Shown piece after piece: positions 8,871 to 17,671 of a DNA stretch of 64,000 nt (positions are counted from its first letter, which is position 1; every line of letters begins with the position of its first letter). The stretch comes from Bradyrhizobium sp. CB1015 (GTDB taxonomy: Bacteria > Pseudomonadota > Alphaproteobacteria > Rhizobiales > Xanthobacteraceae). Where the stretch lies: the NCBI RefSeq assembly GCF_025200925.1, contig NZ_CP104174.1, positions 4,030,001-4,094,000 on the forward strand, given 5' to 3'. A program made the translations under genes and the position numbers. The notes beneath the pieces are model-generated. The model saw nothing but the letters and a program-made list of their open reading frames with translations, did no database searches and was not told the DNA's origin.

Positions 8871-10229
8871 TCAGGCAGCAAGGCGCGTCACGACGCGCGC
8901 AGCGTCCGATTGAAGTCGTGCAAGGTCGAGGCCAGGGATGGCGCCGTCGTCAACGACGGTCCGCCCGCCAATCAGCAGATGACGCACCCTGGCGCCACCG
9001 CAGGTCACCGGTGCGACCAGGAGATCGTGCATGCCGAAATGGCGCGGCTGGTCGAGATCGAACACCGCGATGTCCGCCTGCTGGCCCGGGGCGAGGGTGC
9101 CGACATGCGGCAGGCCGAGCACCCGCGCGCCGCCGGCCGTGGCCCAGTGCACGACGTTTTCGGCGGTGACGGCATTCGCGCCCTTCACCGCGCGATGGGT
9201 ATGCCAGGCGCTGTGCATCTCGCAGACCATGTCGGCAGCCTCGTTCGACGCTGCACCGTCGACGCCCAGCGACACCGCGCCGCCCAGTGCCGCGAGGGCG
9301 TCGGCCGGCGCGACACCGGAGCCGAGCCGGCAATTGGATTGCGGGCAGTGCGCCATGCCGGTGCCGGTCTCGGCGAGGATCTTCACCTCGTCACCGTCGA
9401 GATGCACCATGTGCGCGTACCAGATATCGGGGCCGAGCCAGTCGTGGTCGGCAAGCCAGTGCACCGGGCGTTTGCCGTGTACCGACATGCAGAAGTCGAC
9501 ATAGTCCGACGTCTCCGACAGGTGGCTGTGCAGCCGCAGCTTCATGCGCCGCGAGGCGGCAATCACTTCGCGAAGTTCGCCAGGCTCCAGTGACCAGGTC
9601 GGCGTGGTCGGCGCCATCGCAACCTTGGTGAGACCGGCAGGAGAGGGATCATGGAAGCGTTGGGCGCAGGCTTCGACCGAGGCCAGCATGCGCTCGAGCG
9701 GTTCAATTGGCGTCGGCGCTCCGTCACCGCCCCCGATATGGCTAGTCTTGGTGCCGCCGCCGCGACAAAGCACCAGGCGCAGCCCGAGGCTGCGGGCGAC
9801 TTCGAAGATCACCGCCGCCGGATCGAATCGGTAGGTATCGCTGAACAGGTAGTGGTGATCGGCCACGGTCGTGGTCCCGGACAGCAGCAGTTCGGCAAGG
9901 CCGATCCGGGCCGCGACCGCCAGTGCCTCCTCGTCGATCTTCGACCAATACGCATAGGGCACCGACCGCAGCCAGCCGGCGAGCGGCTGATTGATGCCGG
10001 ACTGCACCCCCTTCAACACGCTCTGGAACAGGTGGTGGTGGGTCGAGATCAATCCGGGATAGATCACGCAACCGGAAGCATCCAGCCTCCGTTCGCCGCT
10101 CTCCGGCGTGAGCGCACCGATCGCCGTGATGACGCCGTCACGAATGCGGATCGATCCCCGCGCGCGCATCGCATCTCCGGCGAGGCCGGTGAAAATCCCC
10201 TCGGCGTTCTCGATCAGCAACGCGCTCAT
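8871..10229 (-). CDS. Amidohydrolase/deaminase, TRZ/ATZ-8-oxoguanine deaminase type
   Basis: 452 residues from the ATG at 10229; a longer open frame upstream runs through the permease gene and is not real. Metal-binding motifs of the amidohydrolase superfamily are visible: STHHHLFQ (H64-x-H66), LRLHSHLSE, WYAHMVHLD and GVDGAASNE. THHHLFQ and the C-terminal VGTLAPGQQADIAVFD strand are typical of 8-oxoguanine deaminase and the atrazine/melamine group (AtzB, TrzA). It would hydrolyse an amino or chloro group from a nitrogen heterocycle in the cytoplasm. The ATG overlaps the permease stop as ATGA, so translation is probably coupled and the transported compound is likely its substrate or precursor. 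Confidence 0.9.
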   Translation of the reverse strand: MSALLIENAEGIFTGLAGDAMRARGSIRIRDGVITAIGALTPESGERRLDASGCVIYPGLISTHHHLFQSVLKGVQSGINQPLAGWLRSVPYAYWSKIDEEALAVAARIGLAELLLSGTTTVADHHYLFSDTYRFDPAAVIFEVARSLGLRLVLCRGGGTKTSHIGGGDGAPTPIEPLERMLASVEACAQRFHDPSPAGLTKVAMAPTTPTWSLEPGELREVIAASRRMKLRLHSHLSETSDYVDFCMSVHGKRPVHWLADHDWLGPDIWYAHMVHLDGDEVKILAETGTGMAHCPQSNCRLGSGVAPADALAALGGAVSLGVDGAASNEAADMVCEMHSAWHTHRAVKGANAVTAENVVHWATAGGARVLGLPHVGTLAPGQQADIAVFDLDQPRHFGMHDLLVAPVTCGGARVRHLLIGGRTVVDDGAIPGLDLARLQSDAARVVTRLAA

Positions 10230-11026
10230 GCTTCGGCTCCGATCTCGCTCTCGTGCCAATTCGAAAGCGCGAGCTTGGACAGTCCTCCCATCGCGCCGAA
10301 CAGCAACACGCCGGTCACGGTGATCAGGAACAGTGCGGCGAACATCCTGGGAATATCCAGCTGAAAGCCGGCATCGAGAATCTCGTAGGCGAGTCCCGAT
10401 GAGCGGCCGCCGGTGCCGGCGACGAACTCGGCGACCACCGCGCCGATCAGCGCGAGCCCGGAGGAAATGCGCAAGCCGGCGAAGAAATACGGTAGAGCTC
10501 CGGGAATCCGCAGCCGCACCAGGGTTTTCAATCGGCTGGCACGGTTCATGCGGAAATAGCTGGCGAGCCCGGGATCGACACTGCGCAGGCCCAGCGTGGT
10601 GTTTGAGATGATGGGGAACAGCGCCACCAGCGTCGCGCACACCGTTAGTGAGAGCTGGGTGTTCTTCACCAGAATGATGATCAGCGGCGCGATCGCCACG
10701 ATCGGCGTCACCTGCAGCAGCACCGCATAGGGAAACAGGCTGACCTCGATGGCGCGGCTTTGCACGAACACGAAGGCGATCAGCGTTCCCAGCACAACGG
10801 CAGCGGTGAACGCCTGCAGGGTAATCCGCAAGGTGATCAGCAGTGCGCGCAGCAGCGATGGACCGTTCTTAATCAGGCTGGCGAGGATGTCGCTCGGTTT
10901 CGGAAACAGATAGACCGGAATTGAGCCGAGGCGGCAGCCGATTTCCCAGATTGCGAGCAGCGCCACGCCGACTGCGACGGGTGCTGCGATTCGTACGAAA
11001 GTTTCCGATTGCAACAGCGGCTTCAT
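10226..11026 (-). CDS. ABC transporter permease, SsuC/TauC/ThiX family
   Basis: 266 residues with about six membrane segments and the cytoplasmic EAA loop typical of nitrate/sulfonate/pyrimidine-type permeases (VDPGLASYFRMNRASRLKTL then RIPGALPYFFAGLRISSGLA). It overlaps the ATPase gene upstream and the amidohydrolase gene downstream by four bases each (ATGA). It forms the membrane channel of the importer made with the two adjacent genes. The ligand cannot be told from sequence. Confidence 0.92.
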   Translation of the reverse strand: MKPLLQSETFVRIAAPVAVGVALLAIWEIGCRLGSIPVYLFPKPSDILASLIKNGPSLLRALLITLRITLQAFTAAVVLGTLIAFVFVQSRAIEVSLFPYAVLLQVTPIVAIAPLIIILVKNTQLSLTVCATLVALFPIISNTTLGLRSVDPGLASYFRMNRASRLKTLVRLRIPGALPYFFAGLRISSGLALIGAVVAEFVAGTGGRSSGLAYEILDAGFQLDIPRMFAALFLITVTGVLLFGAMGGLSKLALSNWHESEIGAEA

Positions 11027-11871
11027 GGCGTAGCTCCCGATGTCGACGGCAACGACGCTTCGGCGAGCCAGGTCGACAATTCGCGGCAGTAGGCGGCGAA
11101 CCGGGCGCTGTCGCGGAACTCCTGGCTGCGTGGCTGCGGTTCGTCGATCGTCATGGTGCGGAAGATGCGACCCGGGTTCGATGCGAGCACCACGATCCGG
11201 CTCGACAGGAACACGGCTTCATAGATCGAGTGGGTGACGAACACCGTGGTCAGCTTGCGTTCCCACCACAACTTGATCAGATCGTCATCGAGCTTGTTAC
11301 GGGTGAATTCATCGAGCGCGCCGAATGGCTCATCCATCAACAGCAGGTTCGGCTCGGTGGCGAGCGCGCGGGCGATCGACACCCGCATCTTCATGCCGCC
11401 GGAGAGCTGGCGCGGGTAATGCCGCGCAAAGGCCGAGAGGCCGACCCGGGCGATGGCGTCGCGGACCCGCGGCTCGGCCTTGCCGCGTGGCACGTCTGCG
11501 AGATCGAGCGGCAGCCGCACATTGGTATCGACCGGCGCCCAAGGCATCAGGGTTGGCTCCTGGAATACGAAGGCGAGGCCGCGGCCATCCTGGCCGACCT
11601 GTCCGAAATCGCCGCGCCCCCACAAAATCCGCCCGTCCGACGGCTGGATCAGATTGGCGATCAGCTTGAGCAACGTGCTCTTGCCGCAGCCGGACGGCCC
11701 GATCAGCGTGAGGAACTCACCCTCGGCGATCGTGAGGTCGACCGGTGCCAGGGCGCGCGTACCGTTGGCGAAGACCTTTTCTGCGGACAGCACCTCGACC
11801 GCCGGTGGACGATCGGCTGCGCGGTGCGTGGTGTGCGCGTCCAAGGGGGCACTGGGCAAGCGAGCATTCAT
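11023..11871 (-). CDS. ABC transporter ATP-binding protein (SsuB/TauB type)
   Basis: 282 residues from the ATG at 11871; the frame is open further upstream but that part has no family similarity. Walker A GPSGCGKST, Q-loop FVFQEPTLMPW, signature LSGGMKMR, Walker B LLLMDEPFGALD and the switch His in FVTHSIYEA are all present. It powers uptake with the permease whose start it overlaps by four bases. The binding-protein gene ends 65 bases upstream. Confidence 0.93.
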   Translation of the reverse strand: MNARLPSAPLDAHTTHRAADRPPAVEVLSAEKVFANGTRALAPVDLTIAEGEFLTLIGPSGCGKSTLLKLIANLIQPSDGRILWGRGDFGQVGQDGRGLAFVFQEPTLMPWAPVDTNVRLPLDLADVPRGKAEPRVRDAIARVGLSAFARHYPRQLSGGMKMRVSIARALATEPNLLLMDEPFGALDEFTRNKLDDDLIKLWWERKLTTVFVTHSIYEAVFLSSRIVVLASNPGRIFRTMTIDEPQPRSQEFRDSARFAAYCRELSTWLAEASLPSTSGATP

Positions 11872-11936
11872 GATAGGCTTCTTCGTGGAGTCATGATCGT
11901 CGGATCGCTGCAAGCTTCGTTCCTCGGCGCTGTCCG

Positions 11937-12923
11937 CTAGAAAGCGACTTTCAGATCCTTGACGAAACGGTCGGTGAACGCCTTTTGCCATTCGGTCTTG
12001 GGATCGAGCAGGCTGGCCGCGACCAGGAAGTCATAAGTCTGCTTCCATCGCGCCGCCGTCATGATGCCGATCCCGCCGGTGGCGGCGTCGCCACCGTCAA
12101 GTGCCTTGATCTGCTTCAGCTTGTCGATCGCGAATGCGATCTGGGCGTCGGTCATTTTCGGGTTGTCGGCCTTGATCAAGGCGTTGGCCGGCTCCGGGTT
12201 TTTGAAATAGTCCCGCCAGCCCTCAAGCGATGCCTTGACGAAGCGCGCCACCACATCGGGCTTCTCGGCGAGCATCTTCTCGGTGGTCACGATCGTCGAG
12301 CCGTAGGGCGGGTAGCCGCCGTCGGCGAACAGGAAGAATTTTGTCTTCACACCCTGCTGCTGCGCCTGGAACGGCTCGGAGGAGAGATAGGACTGCTGCG
12401 ACACCGTGGCGTCGGCAAAGAACGGCTGCAGGTTGAACGTATACGGGCGGATCTGATCGTCAGTGAAACCGTATTTGGCACGCAGCCACGGCCAGAACGT
12501 GGTCCGCGACGAACCGGAGATCAGGATCGGCTTGCCTTTCAAGGCGGGGAGATCGGCCACATCGTCATGGGCCATGATGCCTTGCAGATCGAACTGGAAT
12601 GAGGACGCCACCGTCACCAGTGGCAGTCCCTGTTCGCGGCCTTTCAGCACCTGGATGTCGTAGCCCATCACGAAGTCGGTCTCGCCGGCCAGCAGAAGTT
12701 GCGATCCGTTCACCTGCGGTCCACCCATCCTGATGGTGACGTCGAGCCCGGCCTTTTCGTAAAGCCCGGTCGCCTTGGCCTGGTAGAAGCCGCCATGCTC
12801 GGCCTGGGCGAACCAGCTGGTCATAAATGTCACCTTGTCGGCGGCGGCCGACGGGGCGACCAAGGCAAGGCAAGCCGCAGCGGCGAGCAGGGCGCGGGAC
12901 ACGATGGTCATGATGGCGTTCAT
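11937..12923 (-). CDS. NMT1/THI5-like ABC substrate-binding protein
   Basis: 328 residues with a classical signal peptide of about 28 residues (hydrophobic ALLAAAACLALVAPSAAA). The mature part begins DKVTFMTSWFAQAEHGGFYQAKATGLYEKAG, the usual opening of NMT1-type periplasmic proteins that bind thiamine-pyrimidine precursors, nitrate, sulfonates or aromatic acids. It is the first gene of the operon running to 7791. A perfect inverted repeat lies about 130 bases upstream, shared with the next operon. The ligand is unknown. Confidence 0.9.
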   Translation of the reverse strand: MNAIMTIVSRALLAAAACLALVAPSAAADKVTFMTSWFAQAEHGGFYQAKATGLYEKAGLDVTIRMGGPQVNGSQLLLAGETDFVMGYDIQVLKGREQGLPLVTVASSFQFDLQGIMAHDDVADLPALKGKPILISGSSRTTFWPWLRAKYGFTDDQIRPYTFNLQPFFADATVSQQSYLSSEPFQAQQQGVKTKFFLFADGGYPPYGSTIVTTEKMLAEKPDVVARFVKASLEGWRDYFKNPEPANALIKADNPKMTDAQIAFAIDKLKQIKALDGGDAATGGIGIMTAARWKQTYDFLVAASLLDPKTEWQKAFTDRFVKDLKVAF

Positions 12924-13049
12924 GGCAACCTCGGTGTGATTTCGATCGAATGGAATTCCAGTGGCGGCAGAATTCCGGCGATAGCGTTCCCGGCGCTGAA
13001 AAGATGCACGCGCCGTGTGTCATCCGGAAGCATTTTGATTCGAGGCATA

Positions 13050-13068
13050 CGTTGCCTTTTAGGCAACG
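13050..13068. promoter_or_regulatory. Palindromic operator, copy 1 (probable LysR site)
   Basis: CGTTGCCTTTTAGGCAACG is a perfect 8-bp inverted repeat with a 3-bp spacer. It lies in the 263-base gap between the divergent substrate-binding protein gene (start 12923, minus) and creatininase gene (start 13187, plus). An almost identical site is at 18211-18229 beside the LysR gene. LysR proteins commonly bind T-N11-A palindromes of this size. Confidence 0.65.
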
Positions 13069-13186
13069 CAAAAGGCTCGCGTCACGCTTCTTCGCGCACC
13101 ATTGTCAACCGCCCCGTGATGTCCTAGTCGGACATCATGGTCGTGCGCGCCGCAACCGCGCGGTGCGGCGTGAAAGGGGACCGAGC

Positions 13187-13981
13187 ATGGACAAGCCGCG
13201 CCGCCGGGTCTGGTGGGACGAATATGCTTCGCGTGAATTCGAAAGCCTCGATCCGGAGAGCACCATCGCCATCCTGCCGATCGCCGCTATCGAGCAGCAC
13301 GGGCCGCATCTGCCGGTTGGCGTCGATGCGGCGATCAACCGCGGCATGCTCGAGACGTTGATCGATTGTCTGCCCGTCGATCTCGACATCCGGATCCTGC
13401 CGATCCAGCAGGTCGGAAAATCCAACGAGCATCTGCGGATGCCCGGCACCTTGACCTTGCCGGCGGCGACGCTGATCGAGGCCTGGACCGAGCTGGGATT
13501 GTCGGTCGCGCGCGCCGGCGTACGGAAGCTCGTGATCGTCAACTCGCATGGCGGCAACGACGAGGTGATGGGCATCGTCGCGCGCGAATTGCGGGTGCGC
13601 GCCGATATGCTGGTGGTCAAGTCAGCCTGGTCGCGGCTCGGCAAGCCAGCCGGCCTTTACAGCGAGCGCGAGCTGAAATTCGGCATTCACGGCGGTGACT
13701 TCGAGACTTCGCTGATGCTGCATTTCCGCCCGGAGCTGGTCGATGTGGCGCGCGCGCAGGACTTCCGGTCCGTTGCCGAAGACGACGAAGCGGTCTTCGA
13801 CCATCTCAGGCCGACCGGGTTCGTTGCCTACGCCTGGATCGCCGATGACCTCAATCCCGACGGCGCGGTCGGCGAAGCGCACAAGGCCACCGCCGACAAG
13901 GGCCGTCTCACCGCCGAGCACGCCGCGGGGGAGTTCATCAAGCTCCTGTACGACGTGAAGGCGGCGAAGCTGCCGCGCTGA
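13187..13981 (+). CDS. Creatininase-family amidohydrolase
   Basis: 264 residues. Start chosen at the ATG preceded by AAAGGGGACC. Metal and catalytic motifs of the creatininase family are clear: EQHGPHLPVGVDA near residue 40, NSHGGN, and GIHGGDFETSLML. The family hydrolyses cyclic or linear amides (creatinine, formamidopyrimidines, mycofactocin leader). It is the only plus-strand gene among the minus-strand genes of this module. It begins near the palindromic operator and ends one base before the convergent hydrolase gene. An amide or lactam ring-opening role in the same pathway is likely; the substrate is not known. Confidence 0.9.
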   Translation: MDKPRRRVWWDEYASREFESLDPESTIAILPIAAIEQHGPHLPVGVDAAINRGMLETLIDCLPVDLDIRILPIQQVGKSNEHLRMPGTLTLPAATLIEAWTELGLSVARAGVRKLVIVNSHGGNDEVMGIVARELRVRADMLVVKSAWSRLGKPAGLYSERELKFGIHGGDFETSLMLHFRPELVDVARAQDFRSVAEDDEAVFDHLRPTGFVAYAWIADDLNPDGAVGEAHKATADKGRLTAEHAAGEFIKLLYDVKAAKLPR

Positions 13982-14827
13982 TCAACCGCGCTCGAACAGC
14001 TGCCGGATCAGGGTCGTGATCCGCCCGGTCGGCGAGCCCAGTCCGAGCATGATCGAGAAGTGGTCGGCGCCGGGAATTTCTTCATAGCTCACCGGCAATC
14101 CATTGACGGCGCGGTGGGCAGCCATGTCGGCGGTCTGCTGGCGCAACATCGGCAATTCGGCATCGCCGACCACCAGCGCCAGCGGTGTCGCAGGGCCGCC
14201 TGCATGCAGCAGCGGTGAATTGCGCCGCGACATCGCTTCGTCGAGCTTCAGCTTGACGTTGAGAAAGCTGTGGCGGATTGGTTCGAGATCGAAGATGCCG
14301 CTGATCGCAATGCCCCCCTTTACGCGCGGATGCGACAGCGCGATCGTCGCCAAATGTCCGCCTGCCGACCAGCCCGACACGACGATACGGCCAGGGTCGC
14401 CGCCGAGCGCGGCAAGCTGGTCGACGAGGGCGTCGAGAGCCCGATGGATTTCGGCAACGATCTCGTCCATGGTCGCCTCCGGCGCCAGGGTGTAGCCGAT
14501 CAGCGCAACATTGATACCGTGAGCCATCGGTCCTTCGGCAAACCAGGTGACGGTCTCCTTCGAGCGCATCTGCCAGTAGCCGCCGTGGATCAGCACCAGC
14601 GTCGGGCCGCCGTCGGCGGCTTTGAGGAAATCGGTTCGATTACGGTCGCGTGGACCGTATCTCAGGTCGAGATACGCGGAATGCTTGTCCCGCACAGCGG
14701 CCGAGCGCTGCTCCCAGCTCGCGACAAGCTCGGCGCTCCCCGGGACGGCGGCGCTGTTGTTGAGCCCGAGGTCGCGCTGCTCCTGGCTCATCGAGCGCCA
14801 GTTCGTCTCGCCGAATATCGTCGCCAT
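13982..14827 (-). CDS. Alpha/beta hydrolase, arylformamidase-like
   Basis: 281 residues. HGGYW oxyanion-hole motif, nucleophile elbow GWSAGG, acid in VVGDAELP and His in GADHFSI are in the order of the kynurenine formamidase/esterase group. The HGGYW form is typical of arylformamidases. It is the fifth gene of the minus-strand operon starting at 18105, 51 bases after the flavoprotein gene. It could hydrolyse an N-formyl or ester intermediate. Assignment to kynurenine breakdown itself is not supported, since no tryptophan dioxygenase or kynureninase is nearby. Confidence 0.88.
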   Translation of the reverse strand: MATIFGETNWRSMSQEQRDLGLNNSAAVPGSAELVASWEQRSAAVRDKHSAYLDLRYGPRDRNRTDFLKAADGGPTLVLIHGGYWQMRSKETVTWFAEGPMAHGINVALIGYTLAPEATMDEIVAEIHRALDALVDQLAALGGDPGRIVVSGWSAGGHLATIALSHPRVKGGIAISGIFDLEPIRHSFLNVKLKLDEAMSRRNSPLLHAGGPATPLALVVGDAELPMLRQQTADMAAHRAVNGLPVSYEEIPGADHFSIMLGLGSPTGRITTLIRQLFERG

Positions 14828-14878
14828 GAGGTGTCCTTGAATGCCGTTGGTCGCGAATCCACTATTGCAGCGAGCAAC

Positions 14879-15463
14879 TCATAGCCGCTCCATCGCTCGG
14901 CGGACCTCCGCGAGAAAGCGGCGGCGCCTGACTGCGGTCGCAATGTTCATATGGTACAGCGCGTGATAGCGTACCTTGGCCTCGAAGCCAGTGAACCAGG
15001 GCAGGTAGCGCGTCACGATCTTGCGCGGCGGGTCGGCCATGGCGATGGCTTTCCAGCGGGGTCGGCCGTAGGTCGAAATGCCGCTAATGCGCCTGATGTG
15101 CTGTAGCAGCGGTTTCGCGTGCGCCGGGTCGGACAGGTCCATCGCGATGCCGGGCCCGAACATGCGATCGAACCAGCCCTTCAGCATGGCCGGCGGACCG
15201 AATGACCAGGTCGGAAACTGCACCACCAGCGCCTCCACAGCCATCAGCCGGTCGACATGGGCCTGGTTGTTGGCACGGTTGCGCGCGGCATCGTGATAGT
15301 CGCGCCGCCGCTCGGCTGTCAACACGGGATCGAATCCCTCCGCGTAGAGGTCGAGCAGGTCGACCGCATGCCCGGCTTGCGTGAGACCGGCCAGCGCTTC
15401 GCGGCGGATCGCGGCGTGGAAGCTGTCGTCCAGCGGATGGCAATAAACGTACAGCACGCGCAC
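14879..15463 (-). CDS. NAD(P)H-quinone oxidoreductase-type flavodoxin-fold protein
   Basis: 194 residues from a GTG start at 15463, just after the upstream gene's stop. RVLYVYCHPLDDSFHAAI at the N-terminus and QFPTWSFGPPAMLKGWFDRMFGPGIAM are standard for the NQO1/MdaB/KefF flavodoxin-like family. It binds FMN or FAD and transfers electrons from NAD(P)H to quinones or other acceptors. In this operon it could supply the Rieske oxygenase or reduce a quinoid intermediate; either is inference. The frame is open further upstream but that region belongs to the preceding gene. Confidence 0.88.
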   Translation of the reverse strand: MRVLYVYCHPLDDSFHAAIRREALAGLTQAGHAVDLLDLYAEGFDPVLTAERRRDYHDAARNRANNQAHVDRLMAVEALVVQFPTWSFGPPAMLKGWFDRMFGPGIAMDLSDPAHAKPLLQHIRRISGISTYGRPRWKAIAMADPPRKIVTRYLPWFTGFEAKVRYHALYHMNIATAVRRRRFLAEVRRAMERL

Positions 15464-15464
15464 G

Positions 15465-16847
15465 TCACCGCTCCGCCACGAAGCTGCGCATCTTGCCTGG
15501 ATTGAGCAGGCCGTAGGGATCGACTTCATGCTTGAAGCCGAGCTGATCCACATCGACGCGCTTGTAGCGGCTACCGTCCTCGACCGTGTACACGTGTGGA
15601 TTGGCGATATAGACCTCGTGCGCCTCGTGCAGGCGGATGATCTCGTTCAGCCGCTCCGCGTCGCTGTACCGGACCACTGGCAGTGCGCTGCAAGTCAACT
15701 GGCCGTTGAAACGGATAAACTCGAGATGCTGCAGCACCTCGTCCGGAAACATCGTGCGTATCTCCTCGACTTTCTGCAGCAGCCGGTCATGAGGATACAG
15801 GCATTGCAGATAGGTCACCGTGCGATCGCTCTTGAGCACCTGCAGGGTGGTATGATTCCAGGTGTATTCGTACAGCGGCACCTTGCCGGGGCCTTCGTCG
15901 GTCGGCGTCTCCAGGGTGATGGTGCCGCGATCGCCGAGCAGATTCCTGAAGTTCTGCAGCGAGCCCTCCGCGATCATCGCGATCAGGATACTCTTGTCGT
16001 CGGGACAGCAGGACTTCAGCGCGCCAAAATAGGACGGCAGCGGCCACGTGATCGGCGACAGAAGCTTCTTGACGATGCCGTCGGAAAGAGCCGCGGCATG
16101 GCCGAATTCGACCGCGGCCAGGAAATCGTCGAAGGCGACGACCACGTCGATCCATGGCTGCGCCGGCGCCAGCGGCATTTCGAGCGCGGTAATGATACCC
16201 GTGGTGCCGTAGGCGCGGTTGATCTTCTGTGCGGCGTCGTCGCGCAGTTCGATGATGCGTGGCTCCGGCTCCATGGTGACGATGCGCGCGGCGAGGATGT
16301 TGCCGGGTTCGCGCAAGCCGCCATAGGTGATCGAGCCGACGCCGCCGGATCCGCCAGCGACGAAACCGCCAATGGTCGCGGTACGCTTGGTCGAGGGATG
16401 CATCCGCAGTTCATAGCCAGAGGGCCGCGTAGCGGCGTCGATCGCATTCATTTTGGCGCCGGCGCCGACACGGATCTGTCCGGGTCTGATCCATTCGATC
16501 GTGTCGAGCGCGGTGACGTCGAGCAGCACGCCGCCGGCGAGCGGCACGGCTTGGCCATAATTGCCGGTGCCGCCGGCCCGCACCGTCAGTGGCACGCGGT
16601 GGCGTACGCAGGCCGCGGCGACGCGAACAATATCGGTCTCGTTGCGCGGCGCGACGATCAGATCGGCCGATTTGTCGTTGAGCTGATCGTTGAGGACTGG
16701 GCTGTACCAGAAGAAATCGCGCGAGCGTCGGCGCACGATCGTAGGGTCAGTCACGACCGGGATATCGCCGAGCTCGGCGAGCAGCGGTGCCAGTCTGTCC
16801 GTCGATGGATGACGGTTGGATCCGTCGAAGGGTGTAAGATCGTTCAT
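15465..16847 (-). CDS. FAD-binding oxidoreductase (VAO/GlcD-type)
   Basis: 460 residues from the ATG at 16847, which overlaps the isochorismatase stop as ATGA. The PCMH-type FAD domain is visible: LIVAPRNETDIVRVAAACVRHRVPL, RAGGTGNYGQAVPL, GGFVAGGSGGVGSITYG and YGTTGIITALEMPL. The C-terminus ends HEVDPYGLLNPGKMR, typical of the family. Such enzymes oxidise alcohols, hydroxy acids or phenols with covalent or tight FAD. It shares an operon with hydrolases, suggesting oxidation of a ring-opened or hydroxylated intermediate. The substrate is unknown. Confidence 0.9.
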   Translation of the reverse strand: MNDLTPFDGSNRHPSTDRLAPLLAELGDIPVVTDPTIVRRRSRDFFWYSPVLNDQLNDKSADLIVAPRNETDIVRVAAACVRHRVPLTVRAGGTGNYGQAVPLAGGVLLDVTALDTIEWIRPGQIRVGAGAKMNAIDAATRPSGYELRMHPSTKRTATIGGFVAGGSGGVGSITYGGLREPGNILAARIVTMEPEPRIIELRDDAAQKINRAYGTTGIITALEMPLAPAQPWIDVVVAFDDFLAAVEFGHAAALSDGIVKKLLSPITWPLPSYFGALKSCCPDDKSILIAMIAEGSLQNFRNLLGDRGTITLETPTDEGPGKVPLYEYTWNHTTLQVLKSDRTVTYLQCLYPHDRLLQKVEEIRTMFPDEVLQHLEFIRFNGQLTCSALPVVRYSDAERLNEIIRLHEAHEVYIANPHVYTVEDGSRYKRVDVDQLGFKHEVDPYGLLNPGKMRSFVAER

Positions 16848-17671
16848 TGCGCGTTGACCTCGGCAATCGCGGCCCGCTTGCCGGCGAGGGCAGCGGTCAG
16901 GACGGAAGACTCCAGCACGAAGCCGAAGCACTGGTTTACGTTGTAGACGGTCGCAGCCATGCAGTAATCCGGTGAGGTGGTGGCTGCGCAGTCGCGCAGC
17001 AGCATGCAGTCGTAGCCATGGAAGTTGGCGTCCTGCAGCGTGCAGAGCACGCACTGGTCGGCATTGACGCCCGCGAACAAGAGCGTCGTGACATTGAGGT
17101 TGCGCAGGATGCTATCGAGCTCGGTGTCCTGGAATCCCGACATGCGATACTTGGCGACATGAATGTCGGTGGGCTCGACGGTTAGCTCCTCGACGATAGA
17201 GGCCGACCAGCTGCCGCGTTCCAGCACGCGCGCGCCGGAGCCCGGCAGCCGGTCACCCAGGCCGACGCCGGTACCGGACGGTTTGTAGACATGCAGCAGA
17301 GCCGGGCTGAGGTTGAGCCGATCGGGGCGGTTGCCCCAATTGAGCCAGATCACCGGCACGTCGAGACCGCGCAGCACCGGCAGCAGCTGTTGCAGGGGCG
17401 CGATCGGCGCGCGAGCGGGCGTCACGTCGACACCGATATGGCCGAGCCAGCCGTCCGGATGGCAGAAGTCGTTCTGCATGTCGATGACGATGATGGCGGT
17501 GCGCGCGAGGTCGAAGGTCACGAGCTTGGTGCCGGCATCGAACGTCACCGGCTGCGGCGCGAATGGCGGCCGGACAAGATTTGCCTGGGTCGCGGAGACC
17601 GACCAGCGGTTGCGCGCGCTGGCGCCGAGTGGCACGAGACCATCGACCGGTTGGAGGCGAGTGTTGGTCAT
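16844..17671 (-). CDS. Isochorismatase-family cysteine hydrolase
   Basis: 275 residues from the ATG at 17671, overlapping the cupin stop as ATGA. Catalytic residues of the family can be placed: Asp in IIVIDMQNDF, Lys in HVAKYRMSGF and Cys in GVNADQCVLCT. An N-terminal extension of about 55 residues precedes the fold. Closest in style to N-carbamoylsarcosine/ureidoacrylate amidohydrolases (RutB group), which release ammonia and CO2 from carbamoyl groups. It supports a ureide or amide step in this pathway. Confidence 0.9.
   Translation of the reverse strand: MTNTRLQPVDGLVPLGASARNRWSVSATQANLVRPPFAPQPVTFDAGTKLVTFDLARTAIIVIDMQNDFCHPDGWLGHIGVDVTPARAPIAPLQQLLPVLRGLDVPVIWLNWGNRPDRLNLSPALLHVYKPSGTGVGLGDRLPGSGARVLERGSWSASIVEELTVEPTDIHVAKYRMSGFQDTELDSILRNLNVTTLLFAGVNADQCVLCTLQDANFHGYDCMLLRDCAATTSPDYCMAATVYNVNQCFGFVLESSVLTAALAGKRAAIAEVNAQ

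Noticed and set aside
7926..9593. 555-codon plus-strand open frame opposite the Rieske and amidohydrolase genes
   Set aside because: Antisense of two genes with clear active-site motifs; composition typical of GC-driven shadow frames.
13982..17671. Kynurenine/tryptophan degradation operon (arylformamidase-like plus isochorismatase-like genes)
   Set aside because: No tryptophan or indoleamine dioxygenase, kynureninase or anthranilate enzymes are present; only the hydrolase resembles the pathway.
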